A stretch of 64,000 nucleotides of DNA, from contig NZ_AUIF01000031.1 in NCBI RefSeq assembly GCF_000423565.1, positions 80,393-144,392 of the forward strand, in the 5' to 3' direction. Each line of letters starts with the position of its first letter. Within the stretch, counting starts at the first letter, position 1. Below are positions 45,013 to 57,700 of the stretch, one piece after another. Made by a program: the position numbers and the translations under genes. The notes beneath the pieces were generated by a model. The model saw only the letters and a program-made list of their open reading frames with translations. It made no database searches and had not been told where the DNA came from. This stretch comes from Runella zeae DSM 19591 (GTDB lineage Bacteria; Bacteroidota; Bacteroidia; Cytophagales; Spirosomataceae).

Positions 45013-45741
45013 TTATTGATTTAAAAATGTAATGGTACGCGGGCTAATGTCTTCAAACTTCCAACCCTCGGTAAGCCCTGCCGCCTCCAACGCTTCTTTG
45101 AGCGGCTCGCTGACAACTTTGAATAGTTCGTCACAAATGAAATAATCGTGGTATTTATCCAAAACAAAATCGTGAATATTTAATACAGAACCCTTATCAA
45201 AAAATTTTATCCTTGTCTTTAAGTAATCATCTTCATTATGAATGCCAAGTTCGGTGGCTGATTGTATAATACCACTTTTCCTATCAGCATAAGTACATTT
45301 TTCAAAAGTTATTTTGGTTTCTTCGCCTAACTGAAAAACATAGTAATCTAATTTTTCGCCTTTATACATCAGTTTAGCAGGGTAAAACTTATGCCGAGGG
45401 AGATTGAAAGCAGCGATAGTTTCTTTGAACTGTTCTGATACTAAAAAGCAAGAACTTGTTGTGTAATGATTGACAACAAAATCATAGACATCGAGCTTTA
45501 TCCAATCGAATTTTTTTTTTCTTTCGCCATACAATTCCTTCAACACAAAATGATCAAAAACAGGTACATCGTCAATAAGAGAGCTATAATTGATGGATTT
45601 TTCGATGGGTTGTTTAAAAAAATTCTTCGTATCACCGCCATCAGGGATAAACTCAGCCCCTTGCATTTGGGGGGATAAATAGGCAGAAGGATAAACTTTT
45701 TGCCCAGGTCTTATTTCGATTTTTAATTGATAAAATTTCAT
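45013..45741 (-). CDS. Imm11/DUF1629-type immunity protein
   Basis: A 242-residue cytoplasmic protein matching the DUF1629 (Imm11) family: CFLVSEQFKETIAAFNLPRH (about 97-116), KGEKLDYYVFQL, and the C-terminal FICDELFKVVSEPLKEALEA. Family members neutralise nuclease-type polymorphic toxins. Its ATG overlaps the giant toxin's stop (ATGA at 45738-45741), the classic toxin-immunity arrangement. The upstream TTG is not used. Confidence 0.8.
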   Translation of the reverse strand: MKFYQLKIEIRPGQKVYPSAYLSPQMQGAEFIPDGGDTKNFFKQPIEKSINYSSLIDDVPVFDHFVLKELYGERKKKFDWIKLDVYDFVVNHYTTSSCFLVSEQFKETIAAFNLPRHKFYPAKLMYKGEKLDYYVFQLGEETKITFEKCTYADRKSGIIQSATELGIHNEDDYLKTRIKFFDKGSVLNIHDFVLDKYHDYFICDELFKVVSEPLKEALEAAGLTEGWKFEDISPRTITFLNQ

Positions 45742-48700
45742 TTGCAATTGATAGTTAATGAATTGAGAGGATTACCATTTATGCCAGTGGCAGGTGCACC
45801 TGTTGCACAAACGTCTACTACATCTCTTTTAAGGCAACTAATATAATCCTTTATGCTTTTGATAGCGGCAATTTTTTTTTCCGGACTCGACAAATCCTTG
45901 CGTAATACGCTTTCCAAAAATGCTTCTACTTGTCGATCATAATTCGGAGCGTTACCATGATGTCCCGAATTTATGGCAGATTTATAAGCTAGCATCATTA
46001 CCCCGTTTTCTTCCCCTGCAAAATCAAAGTTATGATTATTCTCAAAACCCCAATGTAACAACTCTTGCAATTTTGTATTTTTGTTTAGTATATCATGAGG
46101 TAACACATGATGAGCTTGGAAGTTATAGCCTGTCAAAAATCTATTTTGAAAAAAATCATCAAAACTACTAACGCCTTGAAAAGCAGGATGATTGGGATAC
46201 AAATGGCGGTTATGCCAATATTGGGAAGCCAATTGATAACTCTTTGCTGTTGCTGATAATCGTTGTTTGAAAACGGTTTTATCCAGCACATAATTTTTCC
46301 AATCAGCAAAAGTCTTTAGGTCTTTGAATACTTTTTTTAGTAACTTACACTCATCGCCAGCCGCCACACGTTTATTAGGATTAGGAGAGGTAATACAACT
46401 TCCCTCATACACCTCCACATCGGTTTTACGCCGCGTTGGTACGCCATTGACTACTTCTTCAACTTCTACATCATAGAGCGTTTTTTTCTTTGTCCAGCTC
46501 GCAGGAATGACGTTTTCAGTAAACTTGATAGCTTTCTGGTTAAAAGTCGCAATGACTTTATTACCTGCGTCTATGATTTGTTTGTTTTTGTGGTCTATCT
46601 TGGCACCTATATCAGAAAGGCCTCTAAACGCTGCCCCCAATGTACCTTTAAGTACCTTGCTGTAATTAGGTAATACCCGCGCAGGAATGGTATTTTTGTA
46701 AGCATCTACTTGAGCTATCCAACCTGTTTGTGTACGTAGGGTATTGAGTTTGTTGCGGGCTACTTGATTAAAACTACTTAGATTAGGTTTAACTTTATTG
46801 TAAAAGTTTTTGAGAACAGGAGCGGCGGCTTCGGCAAAATCAAGGCTACTAAAAAGTAGATTGGTAGCAAAGGACTTTTTAAAGTCATCGAAATTGCCAT
46901 CCTTACTTTCTTCCAAAGCCGAAATAAAAGCATCCGATACATTTAAGACTACCGTCTCGGTAGCAGAAGCGGCTCCGCCTGTAGCAATCATCACCCCTAT
47001 ATTAAAAACCAAATTGGAGGCAGCATCGGCAAAGGCATCGGCAGCAGTAGTGCCTCTGGCAGGTTTGAATATCTTATACTGTTTTTCTCCATAGGCTACA
47101 TAATAGTACACTACATCTACCAAACTTTCGTAGGTACGCATAACATAGTATTTTTGCCCATTGCTGGTTACCGACCAAAATTCATAGCCCGGACCAAGTA
47201 CTTGGCCCCAATATAGGCGTACCGGGTCAACAGAGTTGCGACACTTGGCATTGGCGCAGGCATCAAGTGCTGCTACAGTGATAATATTTACGTCAGGTCC
47301 TTCGGCAGCCATGCGACCATTCACAGCAGTGGAAGCTCCGGGCAGCAAATACGTAGGAAACGGAGGGAGTTCATCAATGAATGATTGTAGGCTATCATAA
47401 GCCGCGTGTGCTTCTGCGATAGCAGATTTACAAGCAGCACTTAAGGTCGTGTCACAAACGTTAGAAAGGTTCTTGAACTTTTCAATTGTTGCGGCTACCC
47501 GAGAATCATCTTTGTAAGGCTTCAAAAGGGGCAAAATTGTTTTTTGAAGTTTTTCAATTTGAGTAGGTTCACCTCTAAATGATTCTAACCATGAACCTAA
47601 TTGTTCTTTAATGTCATTTAAGGCGGCTAATGCATCATCCACATCCAAAATCCCGCCTGCATTCGGGTCATACTCCGTCTCCACCGTTCCATTGGTCAAC
47701 TCATAACAGTCGTTGATGGCAATACCTGAGAAAGTAACCGCCACCGTGGAGGTAACTCCTAAAGGCAACAACACCTCCACGTAGCCTTTGCCACTCCAAC
47801 CACCCGCGCTACCGCTCGCTTCCGTCACATGGATGCTATAATCGGCAGCGTAAAATACATCACCTGGGGCTAGGCTGCTGAGTTGGTTGGTAGCGGTGGG
47901 GTTGTTGATGGTCACCGTCTGGCAAGAGGCACTGGTGTAGTCTCGTACCACACAAGGCTTGGCGTTGAGCGTTACGTAGGCTTCGCAGGTTCGGCCTTGC
48001 TTGCTTACCAAGAGTTTGTATGCTCCTATGGTGGAGGCCACCAAGGTATCGGTAGTAGTGGTGGTGCTGTCGGGGCGAGTCCATAGGTAAGTCACCCCCG
48101 TATTCCAAAAGCCTGTACTGTCCAAATCATCGGCTTGGAGTTTGAGGGGTTGCAGAGTCCCACCCAAGCGAGGCAAACTTGTCGTTTCTTGTCCTTGCGC
48201 ATTGGAGGCTTTGATATACACATAGCAGGCACTGTCACTCACCACTGCTACCGTGTCACACAAGGCTTTTTTGACTACCAAGAGCGCATTGGAGTAGAGA
48301 GTGGCGGCACAAGTCCCCGCACAAGTAGCGCGGAAAGTAAGCGAGTCAGTCGGAGTCCCGGCGATGGTATTGTAGGCAACAGTTACGCTAGCCTCCGTAG
48401 CAGCAAGCGTGCCCGTACTACCATTGGCGCGGGTATAGTGCCAGTTTACGGTGGTAGCACAACCGCCGGCGGTCAAGGTAACACTGCTATCGGGGCAAAC
48501 AACCCTACGGGAAGCCGCAAAACTAATGGTAGGAGCAGCAGGGGTTTCGTTGATGGTAATCGTAACCGTCTGCGTACCTACGCAGCTAGCATCCGTGGTA
48601 TTGGTCGCTACCAACTTGTACTTATACACCCCCGGCGTGGTGGGCAAGGCCGTCAAGATAGGGGTGTTTTGGCCACTGAGGCTATCGGTGGTGGGGTTGG

Positions 48701-51700
48701 CCGCGCCATTGTCGTTAAACCACTGCAAACGAGCACTTACACCATTGGTGATACTACTACCCACGGGCTCTAAAGTATCTCCTTGGCAGATGGTTTGGGA
48801 AGGAATGGCCGCTAGTTCAGGAATCACACAGCCCCCACAAATCGAAGCGGGCAATACCGTGGTGGTCGTACAACCATTGTGGGTCGCCGTCAAGGTCACG
48901 GTCGTACCCTTGATGATATTGAATACCGCGTGGTTAGGCGCCTCCCCTACAATATTACCGTGGCTAGTGGTCAAGGTAGCCGCTTCGCTGATAATGGTAG
49001 CTATATCGTAGTAAGTAGCAAAGCAGCTCGGGCCACCCAAGTAAATCCAAGGCATGGGTTTGATGGTCAGCGTCACGGTTTGCGAATCACGGCACACGCC
49101 ATTGAAAGCCACGAGTTTGTACTTATACACGCCAGCAGTGGTAGGCAAAGCCGTGAGGGTAGCCGTAGTTTGGCCGTTGAGGGCGGTGGTGGTAGGGTTA
49201 GCAGTACCGTTGTCGTTGTACCATTGCAGGCTGGCGGCTACGCCATTGGTAATATTGGCCGTCACCGGCGTCAGGGTATCCCCTTGGCAGATGGTTTGGG
49301 AAGGAATACTGGCCAAAACAGGTTTGACACACCCACCACAAATGGTATCGGCCAATACCGTAGTCACACTACAACCATGCGCAGAAGCCGTCAGGGTGAC
49401 AGCGGTACCTTTGGGGATATTGAATACCGCATGGTTAGGAGCCGTACCTACAATATTGCCTTTGGTCGTAGCCAAAGTAGCCCCGTCGCTGATGATAACG
49501 GCGATGTCGTAGGTATTGGCAAAACAGCTGGGGCCACCCAAATAAATCCAAGGGAGAGGGCGGATGGTCAGCTTCACAGTTTGGGAACCAACGCAGGTAT
49601 TGGTGGCGGTATTGGTAGCCACTACCTTGTATTGATACACGCCCGCTGTGGTGGGCAAGGCCGTCAAACTAGCCGACGTTTGACCGCTGATGGCGTTGGT
49701 ATTGGCATTGTCGGTGCCGTTGTCGTTGTACCATTGATAAGTTACTGCTACGCCATTGGTGACGGAAGTAGTAACGGGATTAAAGCTGGCACCAAGGCAG
49801 ATTTCTTGGGTAGGAATCGCCGCTAAGGTAGGATTCACGCAGCCCCCGCAGGTAGTGACAGGCAGTACGGTGGTGGTACTACAGCCTTGGGCGGTAGCTG
49901 TCAGGGTCACGGTTGTACCTCTGGTGACACCAGTGAGATAATAGTAAGGAGAGGCTCCGCTAATGGTACCTTGACTAGCAGTAAGCGTAGCACCCGCACT
50001 GACTTCGATAGGCAAGCCGTAGGTGAGGGTTTGACACGAGACCGACCCCTGAGCCAACCAAGGCGTAGGATTGATGGTCAACGTAACGGGAACGCGGGTA
50101 CTGTGGCAAGGCGTGCCAGGAAGCTGCGCTTCTACGTAATAGGTTCCAGCAAAAGTAGGTGAGAAACTGGCACTGTTGGCCAAGAGCGGGATGCCACCCG
50201 TCGCCGCCGCATACCAGTGGTAGCTTTTTCCACTTTCTGTATTGACCGTAAAGGTAGGCAAGGTTTGGCCTTGGCAAATGGTGACATTGCTTGAGCCTTG
50301 CAAAGAAGGTGCCGCTACCGTGGGGCAAGTGCAGGAAGGAGGGTCTATGGTAATTTGGCGAGAGCAAGTACTTCCTACTTTAACAGTAGTAGATTTATTA
50401 ATGGGAATGCCTGCTATTTGATACACATTAGAGCCAAGGTTTGAAACCGTTCCCAAGGTAGCTGTAGGTACACCGCTAGAAACACTAACCCGAGCAGTAT
50501 AAGTCGTTAAGGAAGGATCACAGATAGGATAGCCACTTACTAATTGTAAGGAAGGTGTTGACGAAAAATTGACACTTCCATTTCTTACAGCAGATACACA
50601 AGCCCCAGACCGTGTTTGGAGAGTAAAAGAAATAGAAAAGCCGCTAGTTAGATTAGCAAGTTGAGAAGGCAGAGGAATCGCAATAGTATCAGGTGTCGTA
50701 ATAGGCTGCCAACCCGTATCAACAAATCCATATCCTTCAGCTGCGGTATTAAAATTGATATTGTATTCGGTAGCAGCAGGAGAGGTATATTTAAGTCTGG
50801 CTACTAATGCATTCAAGCACACAGAACCACCAATAGTATTGCCCCCATTTAACTCTATAGAAGAGCTAATTGTAATACGAGTGTCTGTTGAATTTCTAGT
50901 GGTATTACCACATTCGGATATTTTGGTTATGACACAACGATAATAATTATTGTGGTCAGAAGCGGGAATACTATTTAGAGTGAGAGATGAAGAAGTTTCT
51001 CCCGAAATATTACTATAACTACCTGTTAAACCAATACGTTTTTGCCACTGATAAGTCAAATTTGTTCCTTCTGCCACAACAAAAAGAGTAGCTGATTCAT
51101 TAGCACAAATATCTACAGAAGATGGTGTATTTTTTGTGATAACAATAACGTTTGGCCTACTAATAACGGTAGTGGTCTGTGTAGCCTGACAAGTAGCCGC
51201 TACTGCGCTGGCTACTACTTTGTATTTATAGGTTTTACCCGAACCCCATTGCGACGGCAAGTCCCCTAAAGTAGCAGAGGTCTGACCCACTATTGCATTA
51301 TAATTTGGATTACCGGTCCCGTTATTGTTATACCATTGCCACGTCACTTGTATGCCATTGGCAACACTGGTTTGGATGGGTAAAGCTTCAGCCTCTTCAC
51401 TACCACAAATAGTTTGATCTGGTATCGAGGCTATTATAGGTGCAGGTAACACCGTAATCGCTTGCGTGGCCGTTCCAATACAACCGTCTACATTACACGT
51501 AGCGGTATAAGTAGTAGTACTGCTAGGTGATACGGTAATAGAAGAGGCATTTTGTCCACCCGGCGACCAGAGCAAACTACCACCACTTTGGGTGTCTATT
51601 CCTACAAAAGTACTTTGTTGCCCCCTCACTGCCCCATACCATTGGGTTTGGGTATTCCCGTCAAAGGCATTGTTGGCCCCGTTGTGGGCAGTGTTAGCAT

Positions 51701-54700
51701 CCCAGAAAAGACCATCACTAAATACGGCACCCGAAAGCTTGGTGCTACCACTGTAAAACTCAAGCTCCATCAATGCCCCGTAGCTGTTAGGCCCCGCCAA
51801 TAAGCGAAGGTAACGGTAGTTGGTGCTGGTACTTATATCAAAGTGATTCCAACCGGGGTTGAGTTGTGGTAGCGGCTCGCGCAAGTCCGTCCAATTGATA
51901 CGGTCGTTAGAGCCTTGGATGCGATGCCCCACATTCAATTCATACAGAGCATCTTGAGGATACAGGCTTACTTTGGTAAGTATCCCACCGCTTGAGATTG
52001 TAGAAGAAGCACAACCCGAAGCACTCAAAGTGACCGCCGTACCTTCGCAAATGGTGGTTTGGGTAGTCGTAATGATAGGGGTAGGTTTAGAGGCCGCTAC
52101 GTTGATCACTACTGCATTAGAAACAGGGCTAATACAACCACCCACATTGCAGGTAGCAAAGTAAGTACCCGATTGGTTGGGAGAGAAAGTAACACTATTT
52201 CCACTTCCTAGCCCATTGCTCCAAGTAACGAGCGAGCCCGATGATACATCCATGCCGATATATGCGCCCGGACCCGCATTTTGACTCATCCAAAAGTTTT
52301 GAGTATTGCCGTCAAAAGCATTTTTAAAATCATAATCAGCATACGCATTGGCGAAAATTCTTCCATCGGAGAAAAGAGTTCCCGAGAGTTTTTGAGTACC
52401 CGCATAAAATTCTATTTCGGCGATTTCTCCACGACCACCTGGCGCACCTACGTAGCGCAAATAGCGATAAGGAGTAGTGTTGTTGATAGTGATGTCGTTC
52501 CAACCAGCCGCTAAAGTAGCAAGTGGCCCCGCCAATACGCTCCAATTGACCATGTCTTGGGAGCCTTCTATGTAGGCTCCAGTATGGGCGGTGGCTCGGT
52601 CTACATCTCTTGGAAACACCCTGACTTTAGTAAGAGTAGGCAGCTGCTCTTCAGAGGTCATGGTGCAACCTGTAGCGGTCAGGGTTACACTTTCGCCCGG
52701 ACAAAGGTTGAGCTTACTAGCCGTCACCGTAGGGGCAGTACCTTCATGAATAGTGAGCGTTACCGTTTGGGCACTCAAGCAGTTATCTCCCGCAATACTA
52801 CCCATACCCCTAGCCACAACGCGGTATTTGTATATCCCTGCTGCAGTAGGTAAAGCAGTAAGGGTAGAAGTAGTTTGGCCTACGATGAGATTGGTATTGG
52901 CATTAGCCACCCCGTTGTCGTTGTACCATTGCCAAGTAACAGGGACATTATTAGTAACCTGGGCAGTTACGGCCTGAAAGCTAGCACCTTGACACACAAT
53001 CTGTGAAGCTAGAGGAGCCAATTCAGGTTGTATACAGCACGAAGCTTTTTTGACAATGGCAATCGTATTTGAAATTTTTCCTTGAAGACAACTTAAACCA
53101 CAAAATACCTGAAAGAAGGTAGTATCTGCCTGCAGGTCATTGTAGGTAAGTGTCCGTGTATTTTGAAGGTTACTAATAATATTAGCACCCGTACCATTAG
53201 AATTATTAGAAACCCAAAAACGGGTATTGAATTTTGTATTGCAGCCCGATATGGATAATGTAAAACTACTATCAGGGCAAATTTCTGTTTTAGTGGCAGT
53301 TAAAGTAGGCGCAGGATATTTAGGATTCACAATCACGTCAATGGCCACGCGTACCCCTTGGCAAGCTGAAGTGGCTTTACAAGCCACGTAGTAGGTTGTG
53401 GGCTGGCTGAGCACAGGAGTGGTGAAAGAGGCAGTAGTAGCCAAAATAGAAGTGCTAGTGGCACTGCTATACCAAGCATAAGCATCGCTCCCTGTTCCGC
53501 ATCCCGAAGCCGTCAAAGTAGTACTCCCCACTGTGTCACAGATGGTAATTACACTATGAGCAACGTTAGGAATCGGTGGACTTTGGGGGTTAACAGAGAT
53601 AGTAACTTTTTGGGTGGAATCCGAAATACACCCGTCAAGATTGCAAGCCACTCTGTATACAGTCGTAGCTGTAGGGCGTACTATCATCTGATTACCGTTG
53701 ACAATACCGTTATTAGGTATCCAAATGATACTTCCTCCAATACAACCAGAGGCATTCAATACACTGCTGTCACCTGCACACACAAACGTACGCGTAGCTC
53801 CTACAACCGGGAAACTAGGTATGGCCTTGACGGTCAATTTGACTACTTGGCTGACAAAAGTGGAATCGTAAGGATTGATGATTTTGATGCGGTATTCGTG
53901 TACGCCCACTTCTGTAGGCAAGGCTGTTAAGGTAGGAGAGGTCTGTCCAGGAATGGCTTGGAAGTTAAAGAAAGCCCCTATGACTTCCCACTGGTAGTTC
54001 ACCAATTGATTCTTATTCTCTACTTCCGCCACAACTGGCTGAAAGGTCTGTCCAAAACAAATGCTTTGGTCGTTGAGCGAACTAGTAGTAGCGAATTTTG
54101 GAATATTAGAGGAGCATATACGGAAGGTAATAGGAGCACTGGTAGTGGAATCTTTACAGCCATTTACTGTTTGAGTAACACTCACCGAATAGGTGTCAAC
54201 AACAGATGCGATAAGGGTATTGGTAGGCCCTCCATTGCTACTTAAATTTGCTCCTGTACTCGGCTGAATCTTCCAACTATAAGTAGCACCCGGAACCGAT
54301 ACCACACTCAAACTAATGGGGGTAGAAGTACAAGCCAACGTATTGCCAGTAATGGTGACGGCACTAATCGTGGTCGTAGGCTCTACCAAACTGATACTAG
54401 CGGCGGTAGATACACATACTCCCACACCAGCAGTAATGTTGGAATAATTACCTGGAGCAAGGTTGTTTATTTTAATTTGTCCTGAGGCATTGGCGGTGTA
54501 TACCTGCGTGGTAGGCGCTGTCGACGAGGTGCTGCCACTCTGTCCTACGCTATAACTGTACTGAATAAGATAATTTCTAAAAGGAACAAGGCCACTCAAG
54601 GTAATGCTTCCGTCATTGGTATTACAGCCCGTAGGATTGGTAGCCGAAACACTAAAACTGGGCGTTTCACTCACACTGACCGAATGAGAAGTAGCCGTGA

Positions 54701-57700
54701 TACAATTGTTGTATGCTTGAATCACATTCACCGTGTAATCACCTACCGCTGAGGTGGTCAAGTGGGTGGTAGCAGAAGAAATATCCACGAGTGTAGCTCC
54801 TGCCGAAGAAGGCGTGACACTCCATAGGTAGGAAGCACCTGGTTGGCTGGCTACATTCAATTCGATAGAGCTACCCGTACAAGCCAGCGTGGAGCCACTA
54901 ATCGCACTGATAGGCGTACTGGTTGGATCAGAAAGTGTAGTACTTTTCTGTACCGAAACGCAGCTACCGTGACTTGTTTGTAAGACATACACGCCTGCCC
55001 CTAGGCTCGAAAGTAGAATTTGACCCGAGCCGTTAGCGGTATAATTAGCAGTAATGGGGAAAGTACTCTCATTTTTTACATAACTAACCGCATAGCTAAC
55101 CGAAGGTAAAAGACCCGTAAGCGTGATGCTACCATTTTGGCCTTGACAGGTAGTGGGATTCGTATTGGTAAAGTTAAAATTAGGTCGTGCGTTACAAGTA
55201 ATGGTTATGTTAGCACTAGAACTACAGCCTTGTAAAGTTTGGGTAACAGTGACTACATAGGAGCCTGCGGAGGCTACTTCCAAGGTATTGCTAGCAGCGG
55301 AAGAGTTGCCTAACGTAGCGCCCGCAGTAGCCACATTCCACGTATAAGTAGCTCCTGCTACATTGGTAACACTCAAATTGACGGTGGTTCCTTCGCAAAC
55401 AGTAGTCGCGCTGGCCGTCACTGCACTAATGGCAGGTATAACAGGGTCTGCTAATACGGCACTGGCTGCGTTAGAAGTACACCCCCCTAAAGTCGCTGTA
55501 ATTGCGGTATAATTGCCAGCCGTCAGTCCCGATAAGACCAGTTGACCACCATTATTGGCTTGCAGGTTAGCGGTGGTAGGCCCCCCCCCATTCTTGACAT
55601 AACTGATGCCATAGGTAGTATTGGCCGTCAGCCCACTCAACGTAATACTACCCGCCCCATTACAGGTGATAGGATTGACACTGGCGAGACTAAAACTAGG
55701 TTTACTAGCGGAGATGGTACGGGAGGTAGACGAGCTACAACCATTAACAGTTTGAGTAACCGTCACCGTATACGTACCAGCGACATTGGCGACAAAACTG
55801 GTTGCGTTTGCGTTGGGACTGCCCAAAGTAGCGCCCGAAGAAGGGCTCACACTCCATACATAAGTAGCCCCTGATACATTGGTAACGCTTAAACTAAGTG
55901 AGTTTCCTACACAAATGGCCGAAGTAGCTGGGGAGATATTACTCACGCCTGTGGTTTGGGCGGGGTATAAAGAAATACTTTTGGAATCCGAAATACAACC
56001 ATTTTGGGTGGCGGTAATTTGGGTATAGCTACCAGCAGTTAAGCTACCAATGGTAATGCTTCCGCTTGCATTAGAAGTAATCGTTGTGGAAACAGGGGTT
56101 GTATTTTTAAGATAATTAATAACATGCGATGTATTAGGCGTCAGCCCTTCCAAAGTAAAGCTCCCATCACTGCTGATACAGGTAGTAGGAGCTACGGAGC
56201 TGAGGGTAAAATTGGGTTTGAGGATTGAAATGCTACGACTGGCTGAGGCACTACATCCTACCACGGTTTGCGTGACTGTGACGGTATAATTTCCCGAAGT
56301 AGAGGCACTCAAGGTATTCACATTGGTAGTAGACGAGCCTAAAGTAGCTCCTAAAGAAGGACTAACGCTCCATGTATACGTTGCCCCTGAGGTGTTGGTA
56401 GCAGTCAGGGTAGTGCTGGCTCCCACACAGATAGAAGTAGAAGATGCCGACAGCGTGGGTGCGGCTGGACTAGGATCCGTTAAGTTGATACTGGCCGATG
56501 ACGAACTGCAACCATTTAGGCTTACTTGAATACCAGTATAACTACCTTTGGTTAATCCTGCTATGGTAATACTACCTGAGCCGTTGCTGGTTAAGGTAGT
56601 GGAGATTGCGCTTCCACTATTTTTACTGTAATTGACGGTATAAGCAGTGTTAGCGGCTAATCCTTGAAGCGTGATAGTTCCCTCGGTACCATTACAGGTA
56701 GTAGGATTACTTCCAGAGACGCTGAAAGAAGGAATCGGGTGAACTGTTACCGAACGACTAGCCTGAGCCGACCAAGTGGTTCCACATTGATTAACATCAG
56801 CGACCCGAAGTTGATAATTTCCGCTAGCATTGACAAAGATGCTTTGTGAAGTGCTACCATTATTCCAATCGTATAAGTTATGGGTCGTTGCAGAAGAAAG
56901 CGTCACGCTACCGCCTTGACAAAAAGTAGTGGCTCCACTCGCATTAATCGTAGGGATAGGGGGTGCATTGGGAGCGTAGAGGGTAGTGACATAAAAGGAG
57001 GTCTCTGCCGACCAGCTAATACCACATGAATTGCTATAGCCTCTCCTTACTTTATATTCACCCCCAGCACTTAAATTACCCAATGTAGAACCGTACCCAA
57101 TCACGTTACCGTCTTTTATCCATTCATAATTACTATAGCCTCCGCCCGTTTCTAAGCTAAAGGTGCTTCCGTTACAAAAACTGCTAGGTCCTGTAATAGA
57201 AGGAGTAGAAGGTGGAATTGGTAAGCTAATAACATTTACATAAGTGCTAGCGGCGTTGGACCAAGTAGTGCCACATTCATTAGAAGCGGCTCCTTCTACC
57301 GAATAGGTACCCGTTCCGCCCACGGTAATATTTGAAGAGTTACTTCCTGTATTCCAACGATATTGACTGTGTCCACCGTTGGCGTAGAGAGTTACATTGC
57401 CTCCATTACAAAATTCAGTACTACCGCTAGTTGTGATAGTGGGAGTAGTCGGAGGATTTGGAGGGTAATTGACTGACACCCAAACGCTGGCGGCATTAGA
57501 CCAATTAAGCCCACATTCATTACTAGCGCCTCGTCTTACCTCATAAGTACCCCCGCTATTGACATTGTACAGTTCATGGGAATTCCCGACGACATTACCG
57601 TCTTTTTTCCATTGATAATCGCTATAACCATGTTCCGTATTTAAAGTAACACTTTGCCCATTACAAAAGCTAGTGGGTCCTCCAATACTAGGAGTAGAAG

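Noticed and set aside
44774..45019. 81-residue + strand frame
   Set aside because: It crosses the start-region scar and a hairpin; non-coding.
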